From WRGT01 sp942493035 (GTDB lineage Bacteria > Spirochaetota > UBA4802 > UBA5550), in contig OW818666.1 in NCBI GenBank assembly GCA_942493035.1, positions 2,480,001 to 2,544,000 on the forward strand: DNA of 64,000 bases, in the 5' to 3' direction. The notes below the pieces were generated by a model. The model saw nothing but the letters and a program-made list of their open reading frames with translations. It was not told where the DNA came from and did no database searches. The position numbers were made by a program, and so were the translations under genes. Of this stretch, positions 17,460 to 25,294 are shown in pieces. Positions within the stretch are counted from its first letter, which is position 1; each line of letters starts with the position of its first letter.

Positions 17460-19007
17460 ATGCTTGGAGTCAGCATTGCACTGATAGCTGTAATTTTCAT
17501 AGCAATATTTCTTTTTCTTATACTATTCTGGGCTTCCCGCTACAAACGCTGCCCATCGGACAAGATTCTTGTAATTTACGGACGAGTCGGAAAAGGACAG
17601 TCAGCAAAATGTATCCACGGAGGAGGCGCATTCATCTGGCCGCTGATTCAGGGATATTCATACATGTCTCTTACCCCTATCACAATAGGCATACCGCTGC
17701 AGAATGCACTTTCACTGCAAAACATAAGAATCAACGTTCCGAGTACTTTTACTGTAGGTATAAGCACCGATTCGGCGATAATGAACAATGCCGCCGTAAG
17801 GCTTCTAGGCCTGAATATTGAGAGAATTGAAGAGATGTCACGGGAAATTATTTTTGGTCAGCTCAGGCTAACCGTTGCATCTCTTACAATTGAGCAGATT
17901 AACCAGGATAGAGAAAGCTTTCTGGAATCGATCCGTAAAAATGTTGAACCCGAATTAAATAAAATCGGACTCTATCTTATAAATGTAAATATTACAGATA
18001 TTACAGACGAATCAACATATATCGAAAGTATAGGTAAGAAATCTGCCTCAGAAGCGATTAACCGTGCAAAAGTGGATGTTGCAGAACAGGAGAAAATTGG
18101 TGCAATTGGTCAGGCACATGCCAACCGTGATAAAGATGTAAGTGTTGCCGAGACCGAAGCTGAAGCAGCAAAGGGTAGAAAAAAAGCTGAAGCCGAACAG
18201 CGTATATTCGTTCAGCAGCAGGAGACAAGTGCTGCCATTGGAGAAGCAGAAGCGAACAGGGAGATGTCGATCAGAATTGCTGAGACCGAAGCTGATGCAG
18301 CTAAGGGGAGAAAAAAAGCTGAAGCCGAACAACGTATATTCGTTCAGGTTCAGGAAGCTCTGGCCGTACAGGGTGAGAACAGCTCCAAAGCATCAATCGC
18401 CGAGACCAACTCTGAGCTGCAAGTAAGGCAGGCTCGCGCTATGCAGATAAGTGAAATCGCCAGGAAAGAGGCTGAGGCTGAAATTCAGAAAGCTCAATAT
18501 CATGCAGAACTTGAAAGACTTACAGCCGAAGAAATTGTGAAGCAGGAGATCTCAAAAAGAAAGATGGAGATTGATGCTGAAGCTAACGCAGAAAGAGTAC
18601 GTCGTGAAGCCAAGGGTGCTGCTGATGCGGTAATGATGAAATATGAAGCGGAAGCAAAAGGTATACTTCAGGTTCTGGAAGCGAAAGCAAAAGGTTACGA
18701 ATACCTGCTTAAAAGCTGCAATGGAGATGCGGAAGCAGCAACAAGCCTGTTAATGATAGAAAAACTTCAGGAGATCGTAAAACTTCAGGTTGAAGCTATA
18801 AAGAATATTAAAATTGATAAAGTTACAGTATGGGATTCCGGTGAAAAAAACTCTACCGCAAATTTTCTTTCAGGTCTTATCAAGAGTCTGCCTCCCCTTC
18901 AGGAAGTAGCAAAAATGGCAGGTGTTCAGCTTCCAGGTTATTTAGGTGAACTGATTGAAGATAAAATAATTGATGCAGAGACAGATACGAGTCACGGCAA
19001 AAAGTAA
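17460..19007 (+). CDS. Flotillin-family (SPFH) membrane scaffold protein
   Basis: The 515-residue protein has an N-terminal membrane segment (about 5-25), an SPFH/band-7 domain (about 45-200), and a long Ala/Glu/Lys-rich coiled-coil flotillin domain (200-400) followed by a conserved C-terminal region. It belongs to the YqiK/FloT/YuaG group. Flotillins oligomerise under the membrane and organise lipid domains; the NfeD gene upstream is the standard partner. GGAGG stands about 6 nt before the ATG. The coiled coil contains a 44-residue internal duplication (listed separately). Confidence 0.92.
   Translation: MLGVSIALIAVIFIAIFLFLILFWASRYKRCPSDKILVIYGRVGKGQSAKCIHGGGAFIWPLIQGYSYMSLTPITIGIPLQNALSLQNIRINVPSTFTVGISTDSAIMNNAAVRLLGLNIERIEEMSREIIFGQLRLTVASLTIEQINQDRESFLESIRKNVEPELNKIGLYLINVNITDITDESTYIESIGKKSASEAINRAKVDVAEQEKIGAIGQAHANRDKDVSVAETEAEAAKGRKKAEAEQRIFVQQQETSAAIGEAEANREMSIRIAETEADAAKGRKKAEAEQRIFVQVQEALAVQGENSSKASIAETNSELQVRQARAMQISEIARKEAEAEIQKAQYHAELERLTAEEIVKQEISKRKMEIDAEANAERVRREAKGAADAVMMKYEAEAKGILQVLEAKAKGYEYLLKSCNGDAEAATSLLMIEKLQEIVKLQVEAIKNIKIDKVTVWDSGEKNSTANFLSGLIKSLPPLQEVAKMAGVQLPGYLGELIEDKIIDAETDTSHGKK
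18147..18347 (+). repeat. In-frame tandem duplication inside the flotillin coiled coil
   Basis: The 69-bp segments 18147-18215 and 18279-18347 are nearly identical and sit 132 bp (44 codons) apart. Both encode AETEA(E/D)AAKGRKKAEAEQ followed by RIFVQ. The spacing keeps the frame and the helical pattern. Confidence 0.85.
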
Positions 19008-19018
19008 ATGTCATTTCA

Positions 19019-19065
19019 CCGGTATACGGATATGCAATGATCACCTTTGCATATCCGTATACCGG
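19019..19065 (+). terminator. 19-bp perfect hairpin after the flotillin gene
   Basis: CCGGTATACGGATATGCAA (19019-19037) pairs exactly with 19047-19065 across a 9-nt loop. A second, overlapping CCGGTATACCGG palindrome follows at 19062-19073. It starts 12 nt after the flotillin stop codon. No T-run follows, so it could be an mRNA-stabilising hairpin or a dimeric regulator site rather than a classical terminator. Confidence 0.55.
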
Positions 19066-19275
19066 TATACCGGAAATGTAGCCTCAACATAATTACTATA
19101 AAGCACTTCTGGTTTATGCTATCCATACGCTGATACACCACTAAATTTCTAAAAACTAAGCCCGTCATGAAATTGAAATGCAGAATAAACAGAACCGCTG
19201 GTGTCATTCCATAATGAGAAGAAACTGTTAAAAGAAATATCCATAGATTTATTAAAAGGTATTGCCTGTCGAATT

Positions 19276-20184
19276 TCAGTGCATAAATAGCAATGACACA
19301 CTCCCTACTGCAATAAAGGCTCCTGCAATTTCAGCAGGAGATATCCGCTTTTTCAATAAAATAATAGATGGAGCAATAATCAGAACCGGAGTAAGAGAGG
19401 AAATAGTTGCTACGATTCCGGCCTCTGCATGCTGTAATGCATAAAGAAGAGCACCCACACCGATGAACGGTCCGAAAACAGAACCGATTGCAATCAACGA
19501 AAATGATTTAAAATTTTTCACTGCATCCATTACCTCTCCGGTTTTACTGAATAATATTACAATACAAACAAAACCGGCAAAAGCTGAAAAAATTCTAACC
19601 TGAGTGGCTGCAATGGCAGAGATATCAGCTGCACCGACTTTTGTAAGCAGAGTCCCTCCCGCCATTGCTACTGCTGATAAAATACCAAAGACTATGCCTT
19701 TAAAATACTCACCTTTATCCGAATCTTTTTTAATAGAAGTATTTTTATTCCCTGAAACTACAGTAAGCCCGATACCGAAAACAGTACCGGTGATGCCAAG
19801 GATTCCAAGAGAACCGATTGTCTCTCCGAATAAAAAATATGAAGCAACAGCGGTAATCGGAACCGAAGCCGCCATTAACAGCATCGCAATTCTCGAACCG
19901 ACGAGTAAATACGAATTAAAAAGAAAGTAATCTCCGATTACAAACCCCACGATTCCGGATGTACTCATGAAAAACCAGGATTTCAGCGGGAGCCCGAATG
20001 GAATAACCTGGTCGCTGAAAAAATACGCAAGAATTGAAAGATATATTGTCCCGAATAACACTTTAAGAGTATTAACGGCTGTAACCCCTGCCCGGGTGCT
20101 TGCCGCTTCAAAAATCATCGCAGCTGCAGTCCACGAAAATGCAGTTACTAACGCAGCAGCTTCACCCGATTCAATTATCATCAA
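19276..20184 (-). CDS. EamA/DMT-superfamily transporter
   Basis: The 302-residue protein has ten hydrophobic helices in two EamA repeats (about 5-140 and 165-300), the layout of the drug/metabolite transporter superfamily. Family-typical segments are FGTIYLSILAYFF, PITAVASYFLFGE and, in the second half, SLTPVLIIAPSIILLKKRISPAEIAGAFI. The transported compound cannot be told from sequence. It stands alone on the minus strand, with a repeat-filled gap upstream. Confidence 0.88.
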   Translation of the reverse strand: MMIIESGEAAALVTAFSWTAAAMIFEAASTRAGVTAVNTLKVLFGTIYLSILAYFFSDQVIPFGLPLKSWFFMSTSGIVGFVIGDYFLFNSYLLVGSRIAMLLMAASVPITAVASYFLFGETIGSLGILGITGTVFGIGLTVVSGNKNTSIKKDSDKGEYFKGIVFGILSAVAMAGGTLLTKVGAADISAIAATQVRIFSAFAGFVCIVILFSKTGEVMDAVKNFKSFSLIAIGSVFGPFIGVGALLYALQHAEAGIVATISSLTPVLIIAPSIILLKKRISPAEIAGAFIAVGSVSLLFMH

Positions 20185-20275
20185 TAACTCCTTTAGTAAG
20201 TCTCAGTATTTATAAGTAACTCAGAAGAAAGTCGGTTAACTTTATTAAGTTAAGCACTTACTTGTGAATTATTTT

Positions 20276-20296
20276 CCCGCCGCCAAAGGCGGCGGG
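20276..20296. repeat. GC-rich hairpin
   Basis: CCCGCCGCC AAA GGCGGCGGG is a perfect 9-bp stem next to repeat A3. A very similar hairpin occurs at 49691-49713. Confidence 0.7.
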
Positions 20297-20300
20297 GTCC

Positions 20301-20389
20301 GTGACTACTCAAAAACCGGTGGAATTTCATCTCCGCCGCGCCACAGGCGCGGCGGAGAGCAATTTTAACACCAATTTATGAGTTGATAC
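20301..20389. repeat. Family-A palindromic repeat, copy A3
   Basis: Outer arms GTGACTACTCAAAAACCGGT and ACACCAATTTATGAGTTGAT enclose the GC stem CTCCGCCGCGCC / GGCGCGGCGGAG. It lies upstream of the DMT transporter gene. Confidence 0.8.
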
Positions 20390-20511
20390 ATTTACAGATA
20401 TTTAAACAACATTTAAACTGCTTCTATAATGCAACAATTTTACAAAAGATAAATTTATTAAGTTTAAAAACCAGCTGCATGGAGTCTCAGCCGCTTTATG
20501 AATAAATACTT
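20390..20511. other. Spacer between two family-A repeats
   Basis: This AT-rich spacer has no recognisable gene. With the two repeats it fills the 516-base gap between divergent genes. Confidence 0.4.
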
Positions 20512-20601
20512 GAGTACGCACTTATAAACTGATAGTGAAAATGCTCTCCGCCGCACCATAGATGCGGCGGAGATAAAATCCTGCCGGTTTATGAGTAATT
20601 A
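20512..20601. repeat. Family-A palindromic repeat, copy A4
   Basis: Outer arms (GAGTACGCACTTATAAACTG / TGCCGGTTTATGAGTAATTA) surround CTCCGCCGCACC / GATGCGGCGGAG. It ends about 100 bp before the chemoreceptor gene. Confidence 0.8.
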
Positions 20602-20700
20602 CAAACTTGATTATTCACAAATTTGAAAATGTCTTGATATTTTATATAAATAAAAACCGAATGATTGCAGTTACTCTTAATACTAAATGGCTGATAAATA

Positions 20701-22923
20701 ATGAAAAAAATGCATATGCTCATATATCTTACAGCTTTCGCTGCTGTGATATTTCTCTCCGGCTGCGGAAAAGATCTCAAACCTGATATTCATGGCGGAG
20801 AACTCGATCTTCGCGGAACAGATCTTTCAGGGAAAATAGTCCGTCTTGACGGCGATTGGGATTTTTACTGGAAAAAGTTTATTCCTTCCGGGGAATTCGA
20901 ATCAGCTCCCGGTAAAATTGCGGTAAAAGTTCCCTCAATATGGAATGATACCATCGTTAACGGGTCACCTCTCCCTGGTGATGGTTTCGCAACTTACCGT
21001 ACGAGACTGAAAGTTAAATACAGTGAAAAAAATTTCGCGATTAAAATGATCGATGCTTCGACGGCATATCGCCTCTTTGTGAATGGTCGTATGATCGCTG
21101 AAAATGGAGCAATTTCTGAAAAACCTGAACTTGGGGTCCCTCTTCACAGACCTTTAACTGTTCCATTTAAACTTGAAAAGCCGGAAACAGGCGATGATGC
21201 GGATGTTGAAATTGTTATTCATGTTTCAAATTTCCATCATGTAAAAGGGGGCCTATGGGAGAGTGTCCGTTTCGGATACTATGATGAAGTATCACGTCTC
21301 CAGAGCAGCAACATCGGAATTGAAATGTTTCTCTTCGGTTTTATTCTTATTATGGTTATATACCACCTTGGCCTTTATGCCCAGCGCCGCGAAGATAAAT
21401 CAGTTCTTTATTTCGGTATACTGGCATTATTTCTTGCATTGCGGATACCGGTTATTGGTGAGCGTTGTGTAACTCTTTTTATTCCGGATTTCAACTGGAA
21501 CCTGATGATCCGCCTTGAGTACTTATTCGGATTCTGCAATATAACATTCATCGGATTGTTTGAATATTCATTATATGGAAATAAACTTCCGAAAACCGGT
21601 AAATATATTATTACAGGTATAGGGGCAGCACTGATGGTTTCGTTTACTCTTCTGCCTGTTTCAATCTTTCTAAAGGGTAAAATAATCTACGATCTTTATC
21701 TCATGTTAAGCGGACTTTATATAACAGTAACAATGTTCTATCTCGCAGTACGCGGCAACAAGGGCGCTTTTATAGCTTTTACAGGTATGGCGGCGCTATA
21801 CTTCACCGGTATCAATGACATACTCTACACCAGGCTGATTGTTAACACAATGAATATGGCTTCCATCGGACTCGCTGCTTTTATACTAGCGCAGACGTAT
21901 CTGATCTCGTCTCTTTTTTCAGGAGCATTTAGACAATCGCAAATTGAATCAGAAAAAAACCTCAGGCAGGGTGAAGAGATTAAAGCTCAGAACGATTTTA
22001 TAAAAAACGTTCTTAAAACAGCTTCAGAGGGGATATTCGAGGCATCTAAAAAAATGTCCGGAACTCTGAGCCTTTTCAGAATCGATGCAAGTGAAGAATC
22101 TGCATCTCTTGAGGAGGTCGCTGCTTCAGTTGAAGAGATTTCAGCCGCGGCACAGAATATATCCTCCGGTACAGACAATCAGGATACCGACCTGAATGCT
22201 CTCGATAGCGCATTGAAAAGTCTTGATGAGATATTAAAACAAACTGCAAAGGCGGTATCTGATGCACTATCCGTTGCTGTAACAATTTCTGACGATGCAC
22301 GGACAGGAGGAGAATCGATATCGGTAATGAAAGTAACAATGGATGAACTCTTTTTAAGTTCTAAACAGATGAACAGTATCATCCAGATTATAAATGATAT
22401 TTCAGATAAAATAAATCTTCTCTCTCTTAACGCTGCGATTGAGGCTGCCCGTGCCGGAGACTACGGCCGCGGATTTGCAGTAGTTGCAGATGAAATCTCC
22501 AAACTGGCGGATCAGACAGCTGCAAGCATAAAAGAGATAGACTCACTTATCAAAAAAAATGAATCAGCAATAAAAAGCGGTGGATCAAATATTCAGAATG
22601 CCGTTACATCCGTTTCAAAAATAATAAGTAATGTAGGAGTAATAAGCACTGCAATATCATCAATATCTGATTTTATGAAGCAGCAGGTAGAATTGAACTC
22701 AACCATCAACACAGGCGCCACACGGGTAAAAGAACGCGGCGGAGAGATGAAAGTTGCCATGAAGGATGAAAAAAATGCAGTTGAAGAGATATCAAACACT
22801 ATCACTTCCATAAGCGCAATATCTCAGGTAAATTCACAACGCATAGAAGATATGGCTGATTACGCCAATTCTCTCACTGCAATGATCAACGAGATGAATA
22901 CCAGTATAGAAAAATACAGTTAA
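20701..22923 (+). CDS. Chemoreceptor: lipoprotein-type N-terminus, 7TMR-DISM and MCP signalling domain
   Basis: The 740-residue protein begins with a lipoprotein-like signal peptide (lipobox LSGC, Cys22). A periplasmic jelly-roll-like domain follows (about 23-200; GDWDFYWKKF and YRLFVNG are typical of 7TMR-DISM extracellular domains), then seven membrane helices (about 203-400) and a cytoplasmic methyl-accepting signalling domain (about 430-740). The hairpin tip with LLSLNAAIEAARAGDYGRGF is near residues 570-590 and is the CheA/CheW contact. Conserved tip residues indicate a working chemoreceptor, presumably feeding the Che system at 43-49 kb. 7TMR-DISM receptors are frequent in spirochaetes and Bacteroidetes. 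The ligand may be a carbohydrate (inference). Confidence 0.9.
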   Translation: MKKMHMLIYLTAFAAVIFLSGCGKDLKPDIHGGELDLRGTDLSGKIVRLDGDWDFYWKKFIPSGEFESAPGKIAVKVPSIWNDTIVNGSPLPGDGFATYRTRLKVKYSEKNFAIKMIDASTAYRLFVNGRMIAENGAISEKPELGVPLHRPLTVPFKLEKPETGDDADVEIVIHVSNFHHVKGGLWESVRFGYYDEVSRLQSSNIGIEMFLFGFILIMVIYHLGLYAQRREDKSVLYFGILALFLALRIPVIGERCVTLFIPDFNWNLMIRLEYLFGFCNITFIGLFEYSLYGNKLPKTGKYIITGIGAALMVSFTLLPVSIFLKGKIIYDLYLMLSGLYITVTMFYLAVRGNKGAFIAFTGMAALYFTGINDILYTRLIVNTMNMASIGLAAFILAQTYLISSLFSGAFRQSQIESEKNLRQGEEIKAQNDFIKNVLKTASEGIFEASKKMSGTLSLFRIDASEESASLEEVAASVEEISAAAQNISSGTDNQDTDLNALDSALKSLDEILKQTAKAVSDALSVAVTISDDARTGGESISVMKVTMDELFLSSKQMNSIIQIINDISDKINLLSLNAAIEAARAGDYGRGFAVVADEISKLADQTAASIKEIDSLIKKNESAIKSGGSNIQNAVTSVSKIISNVGVISTAISSISDFMKQQVELNSTINTGATRVKERGGEMKVAMKDEKNAVEEISNTITSISAISQVNSQRIEDMADYANSLTAMINEMNTSIEKYS

Positions 22924-22940
22924 CTCATAAGCACGGATAA

Positions 22941-22999
22941 ACAGACTCAGCACACATCTGCGGGGCTTACAACGAAGTTGCCGCACCGCTGACTCTGTA
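22941..22999 (+). other. Structured region after the chemoreceptor gene
   Basis: An imperfect stem, ACAGACTCAGC with GCTGACTCTGT, encloses a second stem, TGCGGGGC with GTTGCCGCA. It could be a terminator or a decayed repeat. No T-run follows. Confidence 0.35.
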
Positions 23000-23298
23000 C
23001 TTCCTGATTATGCCCCATAAATAAAAAGTACATTTTGCCAAAATTACCGCATACTTAAAAATTATACCCCACCTCCGGATGTGCCTGGGTATATGGCGGT
23101 TTATAAATCCGCACTCCATAAAACAGCTTTTCAAATCTCATAAAACATATAAAAATCCGTTTTTTTCTTGTATAAAAATTAGTTTATTTTCTATTAGGAA
23201 ATACCAGTATTTGCTCATTCAGCGGATAAATTATACAATTAGAAATTTAATCCGTCATTTTTGAGAACACGCAGATACCAGTGATAATGTAATTATAG
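23000..23298. other. Intergenic region without recognised gene
   Basis: AT-rich sequence with only short, unsupported frames lies between the chemoreceptor gene and repeat A5. No promoter consensus stands out. Confidence 0.35.
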
Positions 23299-23348
23299 TA
23301 ATTACTCAAAACCCGTTGGTATTTTATCTCCGGTTTATGAGTACCTGC
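23299..23348. repeat. Family-A repeat, copy A5, lacking the GC-rich centre
   Basis: The outer arms GTAATTACTCAAAACCCG and CCGGTTTATGAGTACCTGC are joined almost directly, with most of the inner GC stem deleted. It ends 39 bp before the crotonase start. Confidence 0.65.
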
Positions 23349-23387
23349 TAATTCAAGTCGTTCCAAACAAAAACAAGGAGTTACTTT

Positions 23388-24161
23388 ATGGTTCAACAAA
23401 TAATTGAAGACAATATCATGATTGCCAAATTCGACAATCCTCCTGCCTACTCCATGACTTTTGATTGTCTCAAAGTCATTAGAGATGCAGTGAAAAAAGT
23501 CAATGAAGATGATTCTCTTAAAGGACTTATCTTTACAGGTGAAGGCAAATTTTTCTGTTCAGGCTTTGACCTCCCTACATTTATAAGTTTCAAAACAAGA
23601 GAAGATGTTCTCGGTTTCTTCAATGTTGAAGAAGAGATGCTCTATGAAATCTACACATGTAAAAAACCTGTAATTGCAGCTATCAACGGACACTGTACTG
23701 CAGGCGGATTTATTGTAGCAATGGGATGTGATTACAGAATTGCAACAGATAATCCTAAAGCTAAAATGGGAATGACTGAAACTAAAATCGGTCTCTCACT
23801 TACAATTGCAGAAATGGAACTTGTAAGATCGGGCCTTAACAGCGACAAACTTGTACGTGACATCATGTATGATGGTGAAAGACACAGTTTTGAGCAGGGG
23901 AAAGAGATGGGTTTTGTTGACCAGATTGTTCCAGAAGCTGAACTTCTTGATGCTGCTAAGAAAAGAATAACATACTGGTGGGATCAGCCGGGCCATGCAT
24001 TTACAAATCTTAAATACTGCCTGAGATACCCTATCGCATCACAAATGAGACACAGACTCGATACTGAAAACTGGCAGGACAGCCTCTGCGAAGCAATAAC
24101 AAATCCGCAGCTGAAAGCTATTTTTGAGATGGTTCAAAAAGCAATGTCAGGCGGAAAATAA
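23388..24161 (+). CDS. Enoyl-CoA hydratase/isomerase (crotonase) family protein
   Basis: The 257-residue protein has the crotonase fold. The oxyanion-hole segments are FFCSGFDLPTF (about 54-64) and AINGHCTAGGFIVAMGCDYRIA (about 94-115). The segment MTETKIGLSLT replaces the usual E-x-K-x-G-x-x-P-G-A-G-G, so the second catalytic glutamate of true hydratases is not evident and an isomerase or other acyl-CoA reaction is possible. AAGGAG precedes the ATG by 8 nt, and the codon choice looks biased toward preferred codons, as in a highly expressed gene. It stands alone between repeats. Confidence 0.82.
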   Translation: MVQQIIEDNIMIAKFDNPPAYSMTFDCLKVIRDAVKKVNEDDSLKGLIFTGEGKFFCSGFDLPTFISFKTREDVLGFFNVEEEMLYEIYTCKKPVIAAINGHCTAGGFIVAMGCDYRIATDNPKAKMGMTETKIGLSLTIAEMELVRSGLNSDKLVRDIMYDGERHSFEQGKEMGFVDQIVPEAELLDAAKKRITYWWDQPGHAFTNLKYCLRYPIASQMRHRLDTENWQDSLCEAITNPQLKAIFEMVQKAMSGGK

Positions 24162-24170
24162 CAGTCGTAA

Positions 24171-24254
24171 GGGCGGTAGGGGCAAAAGATTTTTTGCCCC
24201 TACCGCCCCGACAACCCCGTACCCCCGGATGGCCAATCACCATCCGGGGGTACG
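24171..24254 (+). repeat. Two adjacent strong GC-rich hairpins
   Basis: The first is a perfect 17-bp stem (24171-24187 with 24192-24208, GGGCGGTAGGGGCAAAA and complement) with a 4-nt loop. The second is a perfect 15-bp stem (24218-24232 with 24240-24254, CGTACCCCCGGATGG and complement). They begin 10 nt after the crotonase stop and probably end its transcript, or are repeat-element remnants. Confidence 0.65.
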
Positions 24255-24408
24255 AGGCTCCCAAAAAAAGCTTGACTATAACGCCTTTTAAACTTCTTCT
24301 TTAATACTAAAAGTAAGTAAAAAATATCAGAAAAAAATTCATTTATGATTTAAATATTATTATTTACTGAAAATGCTCTACATTTAACTGAAAATAAGGA
24401 TTAGCAAT

Positions 24409-24873
24409 ATGAAAACAATCGAAGGAAAACTTGACGCAACGGGACTTAAGTTTGGAATTGTAGTATCCCGTTTTAATGAATTTATCACAAGCAGACTTCT
24501 AGGCGGAGCTGTCGACTGCCTTAAAAGAAATAATGCCAATGATGACGACATCACAGTAATGTGGGTGCCCGGAGCTTTTGAAATCCCGGCTGCCGCTACC
24601 CGGATGGTGCAGTCTAAAAAATATGATGCAATTATATGTCTTGGAACAGTAATAAGAGGAGCTACTCCGCACTTCGATTATGTCTCAGCAGAAGTTACAA
24701 AAGGTGTTGGACAGCTCAGCCTGAAGGCAGAAGTTCCGGTAATATTCGGTGTACTTACAACAGATTCAATTGAACAGGCAGTTGAGAGGGCCGGTACCAA
24801 ATCAGGGAATAAAGGATTTGATGCTGCAATGTCTGCAATAGAAATGTCTAATCTTTTCAAACAGATTAACTAA
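24409..24873 (+). CDS. ribH: 6,7-dimethyl-8-ribityllumazine synthase
   Basis: The 154-residue enzyme joins 5-amino-6-ribitylaminouracil with dihydroxybutanone phosphate, the penultimate step of riboflavin synthesis. Family motifs are FNEFITSRLLGGA (substrate site), VPGAFEIPAAA, and GTVIRGATPHFDYV, whose His is the conserved catalytic residue, followed by EQAVERAG. Length is standard. AAGGA precedes the ATG. The stop overlaps the nusB start (TAATG). No FMN riboswitch is seen upstream, and no other rib genes are in the window. Confidence 0.97.
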   Translation: MKTIEGKLDATGLKFGIVVSRFNEFITSRLLGGAVDCLKRNNANDDDITVMWVPGAFEIPAAATRMVQSKKYDAIICLGTVIRGATPHFDYVSAEVTKGVGQLSLKAEVPVIFGVLTTDSIEQAVERAGTKSGNKGFDAAMSAIEMSNLFKQIN

Positions 24874-25286
24874 TGGGACAGAGACACAAGGCAAGAGAAC
24901 ATGCTCTTCAGGGACTATACATGTATGAAGTCTCTAAATCAGCAGTTGACAATATTATAGAATTCGAGTGGCTCGATGGTGAGATCGCCGAAGATGAAGA
25001 AAAATTCGCGGTACAGCTTATACAGGGTGTAATTAAAGAGATTGAAAGAATCGATACTATCATAACAGATTATTCAAAAAACTGGAAATTTGAAAGGATA
25101 GCCATCATTGACAAATCTATCCTGAGACTTGCAATATATGAAATGCTTTACATAAAAGATATACCTGCGATTGTCACAATCAATGAGTGTATCGATCTGG
25201 GCAAAACATTCGGAGGGGAAAACTCCGGTCAGTTTATAAACGGGATTCTTGATGCTGTAAAGAAACATGAACTCAGGGAGGGTTGA
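24873..25286 (+). CDS. nusB: Transcription antitermination factor NusB
   Basis: The 137-residue all-helical protein has the usual NusB pattern: N-terminal R-x-x-A-x-x-A-L-Q-x-L-Y (residues 6-17), then I-x-D-Y-S-K-N-W and R-I-A-I-I-D-K-S-I-L-R-L-A-I-Y-E. INECIDLGKTFGGENSGQFINGILD closes the family signature. NusB binds boxA RNA with NusE in rRNA antitermination. It is translationally coupled to ribH, a widely conserved gene order. Confidence 0.96.
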   Translation: MGQRHKAREHALQGLYMYEVSKSAVDNIIEFEWLDGEIAEDEEKFAVQLIQGVIKEIERIDTIITDYSKNWKFERIAIIDKSILRLAIYEMLYIKDIPAIVTINECIDLGKTFGGENSGQFINGILDAVKKHELREG

Positions 25287-25294
25287 TAAACCTT

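Noticed and set aside
24255..24408. FMN riboswitch upstream of ribH
   Set aside because: The leader is short and AT-rich, without the conserved GC-rich helices of the RFN element.
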